Shown here one piece after another: positions 8,329 to 17,602 of a DNA stretch of 64,000 nucleotides. The translations under genes and the position numbers were made by a program. Every line of letters starts with the position of its first letter. The first letter of the stretch is position 1. Origin of the DNA: Bacteroidales bacterium (lineage in GTDB: Bacteria; Bacteroidota; Bacteroidia; Bacteroidales; F082); contig JAKSMV010000001.1 in assembly GCA_024400425.1 (NCBI GenBank), forward strand, positions 1 to 64,000, in the 5' to 3' direction. Under the pieces are notes generated by a model. That model searched no databases. It was given only the letters and a program-made list of their open reading frames with translations, and was not told where the DNA came from.

Positions 8329-9633
8329 ATGAAAAAACAAAACCTAATTCTTTTCCTTTTTGTTCTTGGGATTTCACTTGTTGCCACATCCCAAACTCAG
8401 ACTTATCAGCCTGACTCTGCCACAATATATTATGACACGAGTGGCCCGGGAACTTACTATGGTGGCGTATGGAATTTCGGTTGCACTTATGATTCTAATG
8501 GAACTTTGACTCACATGAGAGTAGGAGTGATTCAAGACGAATCGTGTGTGATTCGGAATTACGACTACCAATATGACCAAGACCAACATTTGACGTGCTT
8601 CGATTATTCCGCATACGATTGCGATAGTCCTTTCGGCGTAGTGGGCCAAGAATTGTCCACTTACGACCACAATCTTATCATATCCAAAGCAAAATACCAA
8701 CTGTCAAATCACAAGCAGTACTCAGGTAGGCAACCATGGGAAATGACCGACAGCACAACCTACCATTATGACAGCCAAGGCAAGCTGATGTTGTGCGAAT
8801 CCTTTAACGGTAATCTTGTCCCCACCACATCCATTCACTATGAGTATGGAGAACTTGAGGAGACAGTAACCACGCAACAGTTTGAAAGTGGGACATGGAT
8901 GAACAAAAAACGGGTGTCGAAAACCTTCTTAGAGACAGACCTTCTGTTATCCGAGAAGACTGAGAATTATGTGGATGGTGAGTTCGTAAACACCTCGTTG
9001 GTCACCTATTCCTATAATGGCGACAACCTGCTATTCAATATACTGACTCAATCATGGGAGGACGGCCAATGGAGCAACGTCAAACAACTGACTTACGAAT
9101 ACAATTCATGTGGCCATATAACATCCACTGTGTTGTGGCAATGGCAATTCGATTCGTTTGTGCACACCAATCGAGCCAACTATGAGATAAACGAAGAAGG
9201 CCACCCCTCGAAAGTTTATTTTGAAAAGTGGGCAGATGATGCATGGGGCGAGGGCACTTGGCAATCCGACTTCAATATTTTCTCGGAATCGTACCTAAGC
9301 AGGCAAAACAGAGCCTTGCGCGGGACGAATATCAAACGGATAGAAATCCATTATATAAACACTCCAATGCCGAGCTATGATGTAAATGAGTTTGGATTGA
9401 CACAGGAGTTCTGTAAAATTTTCCCTAATCCTGCGACTGGTTTCATCACTATTGTAGGCGATGGTTTGAAGCAAGTCGAAGTGCTCGACATGCTAGGCCA
9501 GCGCGTGGCCACGCACCAGGCCGAAGGCCCGCAAGCCACCATCGACATCAGCACGCTGCCCACGGGCATCTATTTCGTGGGCATCACCGACGAGAACGGG
9601 AAACGCTGCGTGCGGAAGGTGGTGAAGGAGTAG
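8329..9633 (+). CDS. T9SS-sorted YD-repeat-like surface protein 2
   Basis: 434 residues and paralogous to the 6707 gene: signal peptide (MKKQNLILFLFVLGISLVA), a body of Y-x-Y repeat strands (YDYQYDQDQHLTCFDYS, TYHYDSQGKLMLCES, VTYSYNGDNLLF) and the same T9SS type A tail (FPNPATGFITIVGDGLKQVE ... CVRKVVKE). The frame stays open further upstream through the remnant region, but ATG 8329 begins a normal signal peptide and is preferred. The final 150 bp are nearly identical to the neighbour's, while the body shows only family-level similarity, suggesting recent conversion of the tail. A terminator follows at 9689. Confidence 0.8.
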   Translation: MKKQNLILFLFVLGISLVATSQTQTYQPDSATIYYDTSGPGTYYGGVWNFGCTYDSNGTLTHMRVGVIQDESCVIRNYDYQYDQDQHLTCFDYSAYDCDSPFGVVGQELSTYDHNLIISKAKYQLSNHKQYSGRQPWEMTDSTTYHYDSQGKLMLCESFNGNLVPTTSIHYEYGELEETVTTQQFESGTWMNKKRVSKTFLETDLLLSEKTENYVDGEFVNTSLVTYSYNGDNLLFNILTQSWEDGQWSNVKQLTYEYNSCGHITSTVLWQWQFDSFVHTNRANYEINEEGHPSKVYFEKWADDAWGEGTWQSDFNIFSESYLSRQNRALRGTNIKRIEIHYINTPMPSYDVNEFGLTQEFCKIFPNPATGFITIVGDGLKQVEVLDMLGQRVATHQAEGPQATIDISTLPTGIYFVGITDENGKRCVRKVVKE

Positions 9634-9654
9634 AGACGCGTCATGGCACGTCTC
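9486..9654 (+). repeat. T9SS tail block copy 2 with terminal palindromic repeat
   Basis: 9486-9644 duplicates 7873-8031. The TAG stop at 9631-9633 opens the repeat GTAGAGACGCGTCATGGC, which continues with the inverted arm ACGTCTC. Confidence 0.8.
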
Positions 9655-9688
9655 CATGTAAAGGCGTAAGTCACATCGCATGTAGAAT

Positions 9689-9718
9689 AAGGCTGGCCTG
9701 CGGGTCAGCCTTTTTTCG
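9689..9718 (+). terminator. Rho-independent terminator closing locus A
   Basis: AAGGCTGGCC, a short loop, GGTCAGCCTT and TTTTTTCG. Almost the same sequence as the groEL terminator. Confidence 0.85.
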
Positions 9719-9738
9719 TATCGTATCGCAATAATTTC

Positions 9739-9746
9739 TATTTTTG
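9739..9746 (+). promoter_or_regulatory. -7 box TATTTTTG of the M23-like gene
   Basis: Matches TAnnTTTG. It lies 33 bases before the ATG at 9779, just after the preceding terminator. Confidence 0.5.
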
Positions 9747-9778
9747 CGGGTTATTAATCTCTACCTACATAAAACGCA

Positions 9779-10708
9779 ATGGAAGAGGAAAAGAAAGAAC
9801 AAATAGAGGAAGAAAAAGGCTCGCTCAAGGAGAGGTTCTCGTTCAAGAAGCTGAACCGGACATTCCATTTCCTGATGTCGCACAACGAGACGATGGAGCC
9901 TATCGTTGATTTCAGGCTCAACCTGCTGAACCTTTTCTTCGTCATCATCGGCCTTGCCTTGCTCCTGATTGTCATCAACACCTGCCTCATAGCTTTCACT
10001 CCGCTGAGGGAATACATCCCTGGCTATACCGACAACAACCTGAACCGCGAAGTGTATCTGCTCAACCGCCGCGCCGATTCGCTGGTGCTCGAGATGCAGA
10101 AGCGTGACGTGTATTTCGAGAATCTCCAGTATGTCATCGAAGGCTACGATTTCGCCGCCGACAGCTGCCACGAGAACATCAACATCTATGAGCCGCTGCC
10201 AGGCACCGTTACCGATACCATCGTGTTGACCAAGTCGCCTTGCGACAGCCTGTTGCGTGCCGAATTTGAAAGTGCCGACCAATACGACTTGCTGAATGGT
10301 CCAGCCGTTGGCAATTCGGGCCGCGACTTGAATTTCTTCCTTCCTATTGACGGACATGTAGTGAAGGCATACAACCCCGAAGCGAAGCATTATGGCGTTG
10401 ACCTTGTCTCGCAAACCAGCCAAATCGTGAAGGCTACGCTCGATGGCACTGTGGTCTTTGCCATTTGGAGCATCGAAGATGGCTATACCATAGGCATACA
10501 GCATGAGAACAGCTATTTCTCCATCTATCGCCGCAATTCGACCTTGCTGAAGAAAGAAGGCGACTTCGTTCATGCTGGCGATGCCATTGGCATATTGGGC
10601 AAACAAGACGAAAGCAACCTGTCGGGACTCCATTTCGAGTTGTGGCACAATGGCGCTTCTCTCGACCCAACTCATTACATGACTATGGAAATGCAGCTCG
10701 ACAAATAG
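9779..10708 (+). CDS. Membrane-anchored M23/LytM-like protein, probably non-catalytic
   Basis: 309 residues: charged cytoplasmic N-terminus, one transmembrane helix (residues about 58-80, LFFVIIGLALLLIVIN), a linker with a coiled-coil stretch, and a LytM domain (residues about 195-300). The first zinc motif is present (HYGVD, His204 and Asp208), but the second, normally HxH in HLHFE, reads GLHFE (Gly283, His285), and the usual YxH is YRRN. Zinc binding is therefore probably lost, as in EnvC/NlpD-type LytM regulators of peptidoglycan amidases. It precedes rseP by 53 bp and is followed by a -7 box at 10719. A role in controlling wall hydrolysis at the envelope is inference. Confidence 0.75.
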   Translation: MEEEKKEQIEEEKGSLKERFSFKKLNRTFHFLMSHNETMEPIVDFRLNLLNLFFVIIGLALLLIVINTCLIAFTPLREYIPGYTDNNLNREVYLLNRRADSLVLEMQKRDVYFENLQYVIEGYDFAADSCHENINIYEPLPGTVTDTIVLTKSPCDSLLRAEFESADQYDLLNGPAVGNSGRDLNFFLPIDGHVVKAYNPEAKHYGVDLVSQTSQIVKATLDGTVVFAIWSIEDGYTIGIQHENSYFSIYRRNSTLLKKEGDFVHAGDAIGILGKQDESNLSGLHFELWHNGASLDPTHYMTMEMQLDK

Positions 10709-10718
10709 AAAAAAAGAC

Positions 10719-10726
10719 TATTTTTG
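10719..10726 (+). promoter_or_regulatory. -7 box TATTTTTG of rseP
   Basis: TATTTTTGC in an A-rich context 36 bases before the rseP ATG. No clear -33 TTG. Confidence 0.4.
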
Positions 10727-10761
10727 CAGACTTTTTCAAAAATCGTAAATAAACAAATACT

Positions 10762-12237
10762 ATGGCTATATTAATTAAGGTGTTGCAGTTCATTCTCGCC
10801 CTCTCGCTTCTTGTGTTCATCCACGAGTTGGGCCACTTCGTAGCTGCAAAATGTTTCAAGACCAGAGTCGAAAAGTTCTACCTGTTCTTCGATTGGGGCT
10901 TTTCGATTTTCCGTTGCAAGAAGGTGAACGGCAAATGGCAGTTCCGCTTTTTCTCGAAGAATGTCCCTGAGAAATATGAAGTCGTCGAAACCACTGACGA
11001 GAATGGCAAGAAGGTGAAAGAATATGTGCCTATCGACCTCAGTACCTTGCCTGAAGACGACTGGCGCCGCAGCGACGAGACCGAATATGGCATCGGCTGG
11101 TTCCCATTGGGCGGCTACAACAAGATCGCTGGCATGGTTGACGAGTCGATGGATAAGGAACAGATGAAGCAACCTCCACAACCTTGGGAGTTCCGCTCGA
11201 AACCCGCTTGGCAACGCTTCATCATCATGGTGGCTGGCGTGTTCATGAATGTGGTGCTCGCTTTCGTCATCTACATCGGTCTGCTTTCGAGATATGGCGA
11301 ACAGTATCTCCCGACCGCCGAAGTCAACAAATATGGTATCTCGGTCGATAGCTTGGGTTACGAATTTGGCTTGCGCGACGGCGACAAGATTCTGGCCGTC
11401 GATGGCGAATACATCGAAGACTTCTCGAAGATTTCCATGCAAATCTTGCTCGAGAATGCCAAGACCATCGAAGTGGAACGTGAAGGTGAAGTGATGACCA
11501 TCACGTTGCCCGACGATGCTGTTCCAAGACTGCTCAGCTCGCAAGATGCCAATTTCATTTCGTTCAACACACCTTTCATCGTGGCAGGTTTTGGCGAAAA
11601 CTCCATTGCCGAGCAAGCAGGTGTTGAAGTTGGCGACTACATCCTATCTATTAATGGTGAGCCAACGCCTTATTTCCAGACCTTCGTCAAAGTCATCAAG
11701 GACTATAAGGGCCAGGAAGTCGAATTGGCCGTCTTGCGTGATTTCGACACCTTGCAGATTGCCATGCAACTTGGCGAGGATGGCATCATCGGCGCCTATA
11801 TGGCTCCAGTGGCCGACTATTTCGAGTTTGAGACCAAGGAATATACCTTCTGGCAAGCCATCCCGCGAGGCATCTCGAAGACAGGCCAGGAGCTTTCCGA
11901 CTATTGGAAGCAAGTGAAACTCATATTCAGTCCCAAGACCAAAGCCTACGAGAGCGTTGGCGGTTTCATCTCAATTGGAAAGATATTCCCTGAAAATTTT
12001 GTTTGGGAAATGTTCTGGCGACTCACCGCATTCCTCTCTATCGCTTTGGCTGTGATGAACATTCTGCCTATTCCGGCCTTGGATGGTGGTCACATCCTTT
12101 TCCTCTTGGTTGAAATCATCACGCGCCGCAAGCCGAGCGACAAGTTCATGGAAGTGGCCGAAACCATCGGATTAATCCTTGTCCTCGGTTTGGTCATCTG
12201 GGCAAATGGCAATGATGTCATAAGATTGTTCAAATAA
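10762..12237 (+). CDS. rseP: RIP metalloprotease RseP (site-2 protease, M50B)
   Basis: 491 residues. The first membrane helix carries the zinc motif HELGH (His21, Glu22, His25). The conserved third ligand motif is in a late helix (PIPALDGGHILF). Between them are a large extramembrane insert and PDZ-like regions (GLRDGDKILAVDGEYIED; AGVEVGDYILSINGEP). In bacteria this enzyme cleaves anti-sigma factors within the membrane in the envelope-stress response. The target cannot be seen here. It stands alone between the LytM-like gene and the T9SS operon, so T9SS cargo stress is a possible, unproven, context. Confidence 0.95.
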   Translation: MAILIKVLQFILALSLLVFIHELGHFVAAKCFKTRVEKFYLFFDWGFSIFRCKKVNGKWQFRFFSKNVPEKYEVVETTDENGKKVKEYVPIDLSTLPEDDWRRSDETEYGIGWFPLGGYNKIAGMVDESMDKEQMKQPPQPWEFRSKPAWQRFIIMVAGVFMNVVLAFVIYIGLLSRYGEQYLPTAEVNKYGISVDSLGYEFGLRDGDKILAVDGEYIEDFSKISMQILLENAKTIEVEREGEVMTITLPDDAVPRLLSSQDANFISFNTPFIVAGFGENSIAEQAGVEVGDYILSINGEPTPYFQTFVKVIKDYKGQEVELAVLRDFDTLQIAMQLGEDGIIGAYMAPVADYFEFETKEYTFWQAIPRGISKTGQELSDYWKQVKLIFSPKTKAYESVGGFISIGKIFPENFVWEMFWRLTAFLSIALAVMNILPIPALDGGHILFLLVEIITRRKPSDKFMEVAETIGLILVLGLVIWANGNDVIRLFK

Positions 12238-12353
12238 TTGATAAATTAAAATATTGATAATCAATATTGTAGTAAAACTGTTGAAAAATAATTGAACGGA
12301 CGTAAATACTAAAGTTGTATTTTAGCGGTTCCAATGGCAATGATATTCTGAAG

Positions 12354-13325
12354 TTGAAGGCAAAACTCACACATATAGCACTGCTCATCATTTTGGTGTT
12401 GGCCACCTTTTCGGAAGCAAAAGCACAGCAAGCTCCGATCTTTACCAATTATACCAATTCCTATGCTTATGTAAATGCTGGTTATGCAGGCATGAGCCAA
12501 GGAATCAATCTGTTAGGCCTCTATCGTCAGCAATGGGCCGGTTTTGTCGATTCCGACAACAACGATATTGCTCCACAAACTTTCCTTCTCACCGGCGATG
12601 TACCTATCAAGGTCTTGCATGGTGGTTTGGCATTGTCAATCATGAATGACAAGATTGGTGGTGTCGAGAACGACATTAATGTGGGTTTGGGCTATTCTTT
12701 CCATATCGATTTGGGAGGTTCCTCCTTGGGAATCGGTTTGGCAGGTACGTTGCTGAACCGTTCGGTTGATTTTGCCAGTCTCAAGCCAAACAACGAGAGT
12801 GACCCATTGCTTCAGGGTTTGGGCGATGAGAGCGACATGCTCTTCGACTTCAATGTGGGTTTGTTCTGGCAAATGCCAGAGTCGTTCTATGTAGGTCTTT
12901 CTTGCGTCAATGTGTTGGAGACCATGGGCAAGGCTTTGGGTGAGAACGAAACTAGCAGTGCCAGTTTCATTACCGACCGTACATTCTATCTTGTGACAGG
13001 CTATCCTTTCTCATTCGAGGATTTGCCTTATTTCACTTTCATCCCTTCGGTTGGAGTGATGAGCGACATCGCCTCCACGCAGTTCAACGTGAGCGCCAAG
13101 GTGAATTTCAAGGATGCTTTCACCTTTGGTGTCAACTATCGTCCACAAGAATCTATTGGCCTCCTGGTTGGCCTTACTATAAAAGACCTCACCATTGGAT
13201 ATTCCTACGACGTCAACACGATGAAATTGGGGCTTCCGGGCTCGCATGAAGTGGCCTTGAGCTACTGTTTCAAGCTCGACCTCGATAAGACTCCACGTGA
13301 TTACCGAAGCATACGTTACTTGTAA
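12354..13325 (+). CDS. sprF: T9SS outer-membrane protein of the PorP/SprF family
   Basis: About 323 residues. After a signal peptide (LTHIALLIILVLATFSEAKA) it shows the family start QQAPIFTNYTNSYAYVNAGY with the YRQQWAGF motif, and the rest is an amphipathic beta-barrel. No in-frame ATG precedes the signal peptide. TTG 12354 gives the best N-terminus (M-K-A-K-L-T-H), with CTG 12348 or TTG 12315 as alternatives. PorP/SprF proteins anchor PorE to the outer membrane and contribute to T9SS assembly. It directly precedes gldK, the standard T9SS gene order. Confidence 0.85.
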   Translation: MKAKLTHIALLIILVLATFSEAKAQQAPIFTNYTNSYAYVNAGYAGMSQGINLLGLYRQQWAGFVDSDNNDIAPQTFLLTGDVPIKVLHGGLALSIMNDKIGGVENDINVGLGYSFHIDLGGSSLGIGLAGTLLNRSVDFASLKPNNESDPLLQGLGDESDMLFDFNVGLFWQMPESFYVGLSCVNVLETMGKALGENETSSASFITDRTFYLVTGYPFSFEDLPYFTFIPSVGVMSDIASTQFNVSAKVNFKDAFTFGVNYRPQESIGLLVGLTIKDLTIGYSYDVNTMKLGLPGSHEVALSYCFKLDLDKTPRDYRSIRYL

Positions 13326-13374
13326 AATTTAGTCTAAAACGAAGAAAAAATAGCCTTCCAAACACAATATTTCT

Positions 13375-13382
13375 TATTTTTG
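13375..13382 (+). promoter_or_regulatory. -7-like box TATTTTTG before gldK
   Basis: Lies in the 139 bp gap between sprF and gldK, 82 bases before the gldK ATG. It could give gldKLMN its own promoter. No clear -33 TTG. Confidence 0.4.
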
Positions 13383-13464
13383 GCGGTTTTTAGAACCAAT
13401 CTAGAGGCGGATAAAAGTATAAAATTGAAGTAATAAAAAGAGTAATTATATCATTTTCAAGAAG

Positions 13465-14874
13465 ATGAAGAGACTACTGTTTGTATTTTCAATCGCGTTG
13501 CTGCTTACAGCATGCGGCAATGGTAACCAAGGCGAATTAGTTGGTGTTCGCAAATCTAACAAAACATTCAACCAACCCGATCCTTATGGCATGGTGTTCG
13601 TCCCACAAGGCAGTTACACCATGGGCGTGGGTGGTGAAGACATCACCGCTTCTTATCTGAATGAGCCAAAGACGGTTTCCGTTTCGGCTTTCTTCATGGA
13701 TGAGACCGAAATCACCAACAACGAGTACCGTCAGTTTGTCTATTGGGTGAGAGACTCCATCGCACGTCGCATTCTTGCCGACAATTTCCCTGACAGGTAT
13801 GCCATCACCGAAAGCAAAAACGGTGAAGTGTATGACCCACCAAGGCTGAATTGGAAAGAGAAAATCGACTGGAACAGCAAGGAACAGGATGTGAGAGAAG
13901 CCCTCGAACCTATGTATCTTCCTGAAAATGAGAGATATTTCATGAAAAAGGAAATCGATCCTCGTAAACTCTATTATTCATATTTCTGGTTCGATATGGT
14001 TGCTGCTGCCAAGAAGGAAATGGCCAACGAGAAACTCGCCGAAAACGACTATTCCATTGGCGAAGCCGATGCTGGCATCAGCGTGAACAGAAAAGGTGCT
14101 TGGGCAAACCGTAAGCAAGGCTATAGCGACCGTTCGGTGTATGCTCGCGCCGAGGTCATTAATGTCTTCCCCGACACACTCTGCTGGATTCACGACTATT
14201 CCTATTCGTTCAACGATCCTATGACCGAGAAATATTTCTGGCATCCTGCCTACGACAACTATCCAGTGGTCGGTGTCACATGGCAACAGGCTCGCGCTTT
14301 CTGCGTGTGGCGTACCCAACTGCTGAACGACTACATGCGTTCGAAGAAGGATGTCGATCTCTCCGAGTTCCGTCTTCCAACCGAAGCCGAATGGGAATGG
14401 GCTGCCCGCGGAGGCAACATGCTCAACCCATATCCTTGGGGTGGTCCTAACGCCAGCAATGCAAAGGGTTGCTTCTTGGCTAACTTCAAGCCACGTCGTG
14501 GTAACTACCTCGCCGATGGTGGCTTGCGTACTCTCGTTGTAGGCTGCTATCCTCCTAATGGCTGGGGCTTGTATGACATGGCCGGTAACGTGGCCGAATG
14601 GACCAACAGCGCTTACGATCCTAACTCGTATAACTTCACTTGGGACATGAACCCAACCTACACCTTTAATGCAAAGGACGACGATCCAGCCGTCATGAAG
14701 CGTAAGGTGGTGCGCGGTGGCTCGTGGAAGGATATCTCCTTCTATCTGCAAGTCACGACCCGCGATTATCAATATCAGGATTCAGCCAACTGCTACACCG
14801 GTTTCCGCTGCATCCAACCTTACCTTGGCCGTAACAAGGGCGACAACCCAAGAATGTCAAGAGTGTATAGATAA
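13465..14874 (+). CDS. gldK: T9SS ring lipoprotein GldK/PorK
   Basis: 469 residues. Lipoprotein signal with lipobox LLTAC (Cys17), then a formylglycine-generating-enzyme-like fold: GMVFVPQGSYTMG, FFMDETEITNNEYRQFV, RLPTEAEWEWAARGG, GLYDMAGNVAEWTNS and RGGSWKD. In the T9SS, GldK (PorK) and GldN (PorN) form the large periplasmic ring attached to the outer membrane. The FGE-type scaffold is structural here. First of four co-oriented genes gldK-L-M-N with gaps of 24-72 bp. Confidence 0.95.
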   Translation: MKRLLFVFSIALLLTACGNGNQGELVGVRKSNKTFNQPDPYGMVFVPQGSYTMGVGGEDITASYLNEPKTVSVSAFFMDETEITNNEYRQFVYWVRDSIARRILADNFPDRYAITESKNGEVYDPPRLNWKEKIDWNSKEQDVREALEPMYLPENERYFMKKEIDPRKLYYSYFWFDMVAAAKKEMANEKLAENDYSIGEADAGISVNRKGAWANRKQGYSDRSVYARAEVINVFPDTLCWIHDYSYSFNDPMTEKYFWHPAYDNYPVVGVTWQQARAFCVWRTQLLNDYMRSKKDVDLSEFRLPTEAEWEWAARGGNMLNPYPWGGPNASNAKGCFLANFKPRRGNYLADGGLRTLVVGCYPPNGWGLYDMAGNVAEWTNSAYDPNSYNFTWDMNPTYTFNAKDDDPAVMKRKVVRGGSWKDISFYLQVTTRDYQYQDSANCYTGFRCIQPYLGRNKGDNPRMSRVYR

Positions 14875-14946
14875 GAACCAAAAGGCTTTTCATTCGAAAT
14901 CATCAATTAACACAATTAAATAACACTTTTTTAAATTTTAATCATC

Positions 14947-15792
14947 ATGGCAGAAAAGAAAGAACTTAGCAAATTTCAGAAATTCCTCATGTCGAAGAAG
15001 TACAAAACCTTTATGGGCTACCTTTATGGTTGGGGTGCCGCAGTCGTTATGGTTGGTGCTTACTTCAAACTGACCCATATTCAAGGTGCTGACGTTATGT
15101 TGGCTCTCGGTTTAGGTGTTGAAGCTGTCATCTTCTTCATGTCAGCTTTCGAACCTCAACACATGGAATTTGCATGGGACAATGTTTTCGTTGAATTGGA
15201 TGAAAACTGGGATGGAAAACAAAAGACACAATTTGCTACCACTGGTTCAACTGGTACTGCAGTTTCAAGCGCAGAAGATGCTATGCTCAGCAAGATGCTC
15301 GATAAGATGAACATCAGCGATGACACTATCAAGAAGTTAGGAAATGGTATCGAAAAATTGGCTGAAAATGCTGGCCAAATGGCTGACATGTCAAAAGCTC
15401 TGGCTGCTACCAACAACTACGCCAATGCCATGAACAATGCAACCAAGTCGATTTCCGACTTCTCAACCAACTACACTGAAACCAACAAGAAACTTTCCGA
15501 ATCACTCGGTAAGCTCGATTTCAGCGCTCTCGATGCCAACACCATTAAGAAGGTGGCCGCTAGCATGCAATCACTGAACTCGATCTACGAACTTCAGTTG
15601 CAAGGTGCTGAACAAACTTCAGCTGCCAGCAAGAAGTTGACCGAAACAATGAACAAGTATATGGATAACCTCAACGCTTCATCACAGAACGCTGGTCAAC
15701 TCAACAATCAGTTGACTCAACTTTCAGCTCGCTTGACCGCTCTGAATAACGTCTATGGTGGAATGTTGTCAGCAATGAACATCAAGGCATAA
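14947..15792 (+). CDS. gldL: T9SS inner-membrane motor stator GldL/PorL
   Basis: 281 residues. Two transmembrane helices lie in the first 80 residues (FMGYLYGWGAAVVMVGAYF; VMLALGLGVEAVIFFMSAF). Glu59 in the second helix corresponds to the conserved membrane Glu of GldL that couples proton flow to the T9SS/gliding motor. A long Asn/Ser/Ala-rich coiled-coil tail follows (residues about 120-280, e.g. NNYANAMNNATKSISDFS). With GldM it forms the 5:2 energy-converting complex of the inner membrane. Leader sequence is A/T-rich; no Shine-Dalgarno sequence. Confidence 0.95.
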   Translation: MAEKKELSKFQKFLMSKKYKTFMGYLYGWGAAVVMVGAYFKLTHIQGADVMLALGLGVEAVIFFMSAFEPQHMEFAWDNVFVELDENWDGKQKTQFATTGSTGTAVSSAEDAMLSKMLDKMNISDDTIKKLGNGIEKLAENAGQMADMSKALAATNNYANAMNNATKSISDFSTNYTETNKKLSESLGKLDFSALDANTIKKVAASMQSLNSIYELQLQGAEQTSAASKKLTETMNKYMDNLNASSQNAGQLNNQLTQLSARLTALNNVYGGMLSAMNIKA

Positions 15793-15835
15793 TTCTACTT
15801 CAACCCGAGTATTAATCAAATAAAGGAGTAAGAAT

Positions 15836-17578
15836 ATGTCAGGCGCAAAAGAAACCCCAAGACAGAAGATGATTGGTATGATGTACCTCGTCTATACTGC
15901 CTTGCTCGCTATGAACGTCTCCAAAGACATCCTCGATGCCTTCGATACCGTTAACTCCGGTGTCCAAGAGACTAATATTACCTTGTCGCAGCAAATCGAC
16001 CAGAAATTTGCCTCATTCGAGCAACAATATTCCTTAGATAAGGAAAAGGTTGGTCCTTATTTCCAACAGGCCCAACAAGTGAAAAGTGCTGCTACCGACC
16101 TTATCAACTATGTTGAAGCCCTGAAATGGGATCTCGTGAAGAATGTTGAACAAATGACTTCCGATAAAGCTGTCAACGAAGGTTTACTGAAAACTACCGA
16201 CACCATCAGAAATGGTCGTCTCTTCTTCAATATCAACACTTCGAAAATCAAGAACAGAGACAATTACAACATTACCACCGCTTACTTGATGGGCACTCCT
16301 GAAGGCCCAGAAGGTCCTAACGGCAAGAAGAATGTTGCTTTCGAATTGGCCGAAAGAATCCGTCAGTATCGTTATGAAGTGGTTAAGGCTATCGGTTTTG
16401 AACATATCAACGAAATCGGCCTTGTCACTGATAGTATCTATGGTCCTAAGGATTATGTCCTGAACTACATTGAATCACAAGATGAAAGCCGTCTGAAGAG
16501 ATTGCCTGTTGAAGGTGAATACTATGGCGCACGCATCGACTATGCCCCAGAAGCTGTTGACGAAATCCAAAAGGGTTGGGAATATCGCAATTTCCACCAC
16601 ACCGTGTTGATGGCTGACATCACCCTTTTGAACAAGATTATCTCTGAAATCGAAACTGCCGAGTTGAATTCCTACACTCAATTGATGACCAACATCCACG
16701 CTCAAGACTACACCTTCGATAACATCGGTGCTAAGGTGTTTGCCGAAAGCAAGTATGTTGTTTCAGGTCAACCATACGTGGCTCAAGCCATGGTTACCGC
16801 TTGGAAGAATTCACAAATCACTGCTAAGATTTCGTTGGATGGTGGTGCTGAAAAAGAATACGCTAGCGATGCTACGGGTGTTATCCCGTTGGAATTCGGT
16901 GGCGGCATTGGTTCACACAAATACACTGGTGTCATCGAAATGCGTGACCCTAAGACCAATGAAATGAAGGAATATCCATTCCAAGGCGAATACACTGTCA
17001 CTCCTCCTGCGAGCGTGAGTGTTTCGGCTACCAAGATGAATGTCGTTTATGCTGGTATCGATAACCCAATCAGCGTGGCTGCTGGTGGTAGCGGTAACTT
17101 GAGCGTCACTGCTACTGGTGCTACCCTCGCATCCGCTGGTAATGGTATCTACAATTTGAGAGTCCAACCAGGTGCCACTAAGGTCACCGTTCACGTTAGC
17201 CGTGAAGGCATCAATGGCAATGTCGATTTCCGCGTGAAGGATCTTCCAAAGCCAACAGCTCTTATCAGAAACGTCGGTGCTGACGGTAAGGTCTCGAAGT
17301 CAGCTCTGCTTGCTGCTAACCGCGTTGAAGCAGAAATGAAGGACTTCGACTTCGAAGGTGTCCACTATGATGTTACCGGTTACACTGTCAAGTATCGTAC
17401 CAAGGCTGGTACCACCAAGGAAGCTAAGGTTACGAGCGCTGCCTTCAATGACGAATGCAAGAACGTTTTCAATTCAGCTAATGTCGGCGACATCTTCATC
17501 TTCACCGCTATCCAAGTGAAGGGTAACGATGGCAAGACCAAGGTGCTCGACAACCAATTGGCTGTTGAAATCAAATAA
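15836..17578 (+). CDS. gldM: T9SS motor protein GldM/PorM
   Basis: 580 residues, somewhat longer than the roughly 515 of studied homologues. A single N-terminal transmembrane helix follows a short tail that contains Arg9 (SGAKETPRQ), placed to meet GldL Glu59. A long helical D1 domain and Ig-like beta domains follow (GEYTVTPPASVSVSATKMNV, then a Gly/Ala-rich region). GldM spans the periplasm and transmits motion from the GldL/M motor to the GldK/N ring. Ends with a DNQLAVEIK strand. Gap to gldN is 24 bp. Confidence 0.95.
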   Translation: MSGAKETPRQKMIGMMYLVYTALLAMNVSKDILDAFDTVNSGVQETNITLSQQIDQKFASFEQQYSLDKEKVGPYFQQAQQVKSAATDLINYVEALKWDLVKNVEQMTSDKAVNEGLLKTTDTIRNGRLFFNINTSKIKNRDNYNITTAYLMGTPEGPEGPNGKKNVAFELAERIRQYRYEVVKAIGFEHINEIGLVTDSIYGPKDYVLNYIESQDESRLKRLPVEGEYYGARIDYAPEAVDEIQKGWEYRNFHHTVLMADITLLNKIISEIETAELNSYTQLMTNIHAQDYTFDNIGAKVFAESKYVVSGQPYVAQAMVTAWKNSQITAKISLDGGAEKEYASDATGVIPLEFGGGIGSHKYTGVIEMRDPKTNEMKEYPFQGEYTVTPPASVSVSATKMNVVYAGIDNPISVAAGGSGNLSVTATGATLASAGNGIYNLRVQPGATKVTVHVSREGINGNVDFRVKDLPKPTALIRNVGADGKVSKSALLAANRVEAEMKDFDFEGVHYDVTGYTVKYRTKAGTTKEAKVTSAAFNDECKNVFNSANVGDIFIFTAIQVKGNDGKTKVLDNQLAVEIK

Positions 17579-17602
17579 GAATAACCATTAAATGAAATAA
17601 AG

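Noticed and set aside
12248-12274. Palindrome AATATTGAT/ATCAATATT after rseP as terminator
   Set aside because: AT-only stem without a T run; too weak to call.
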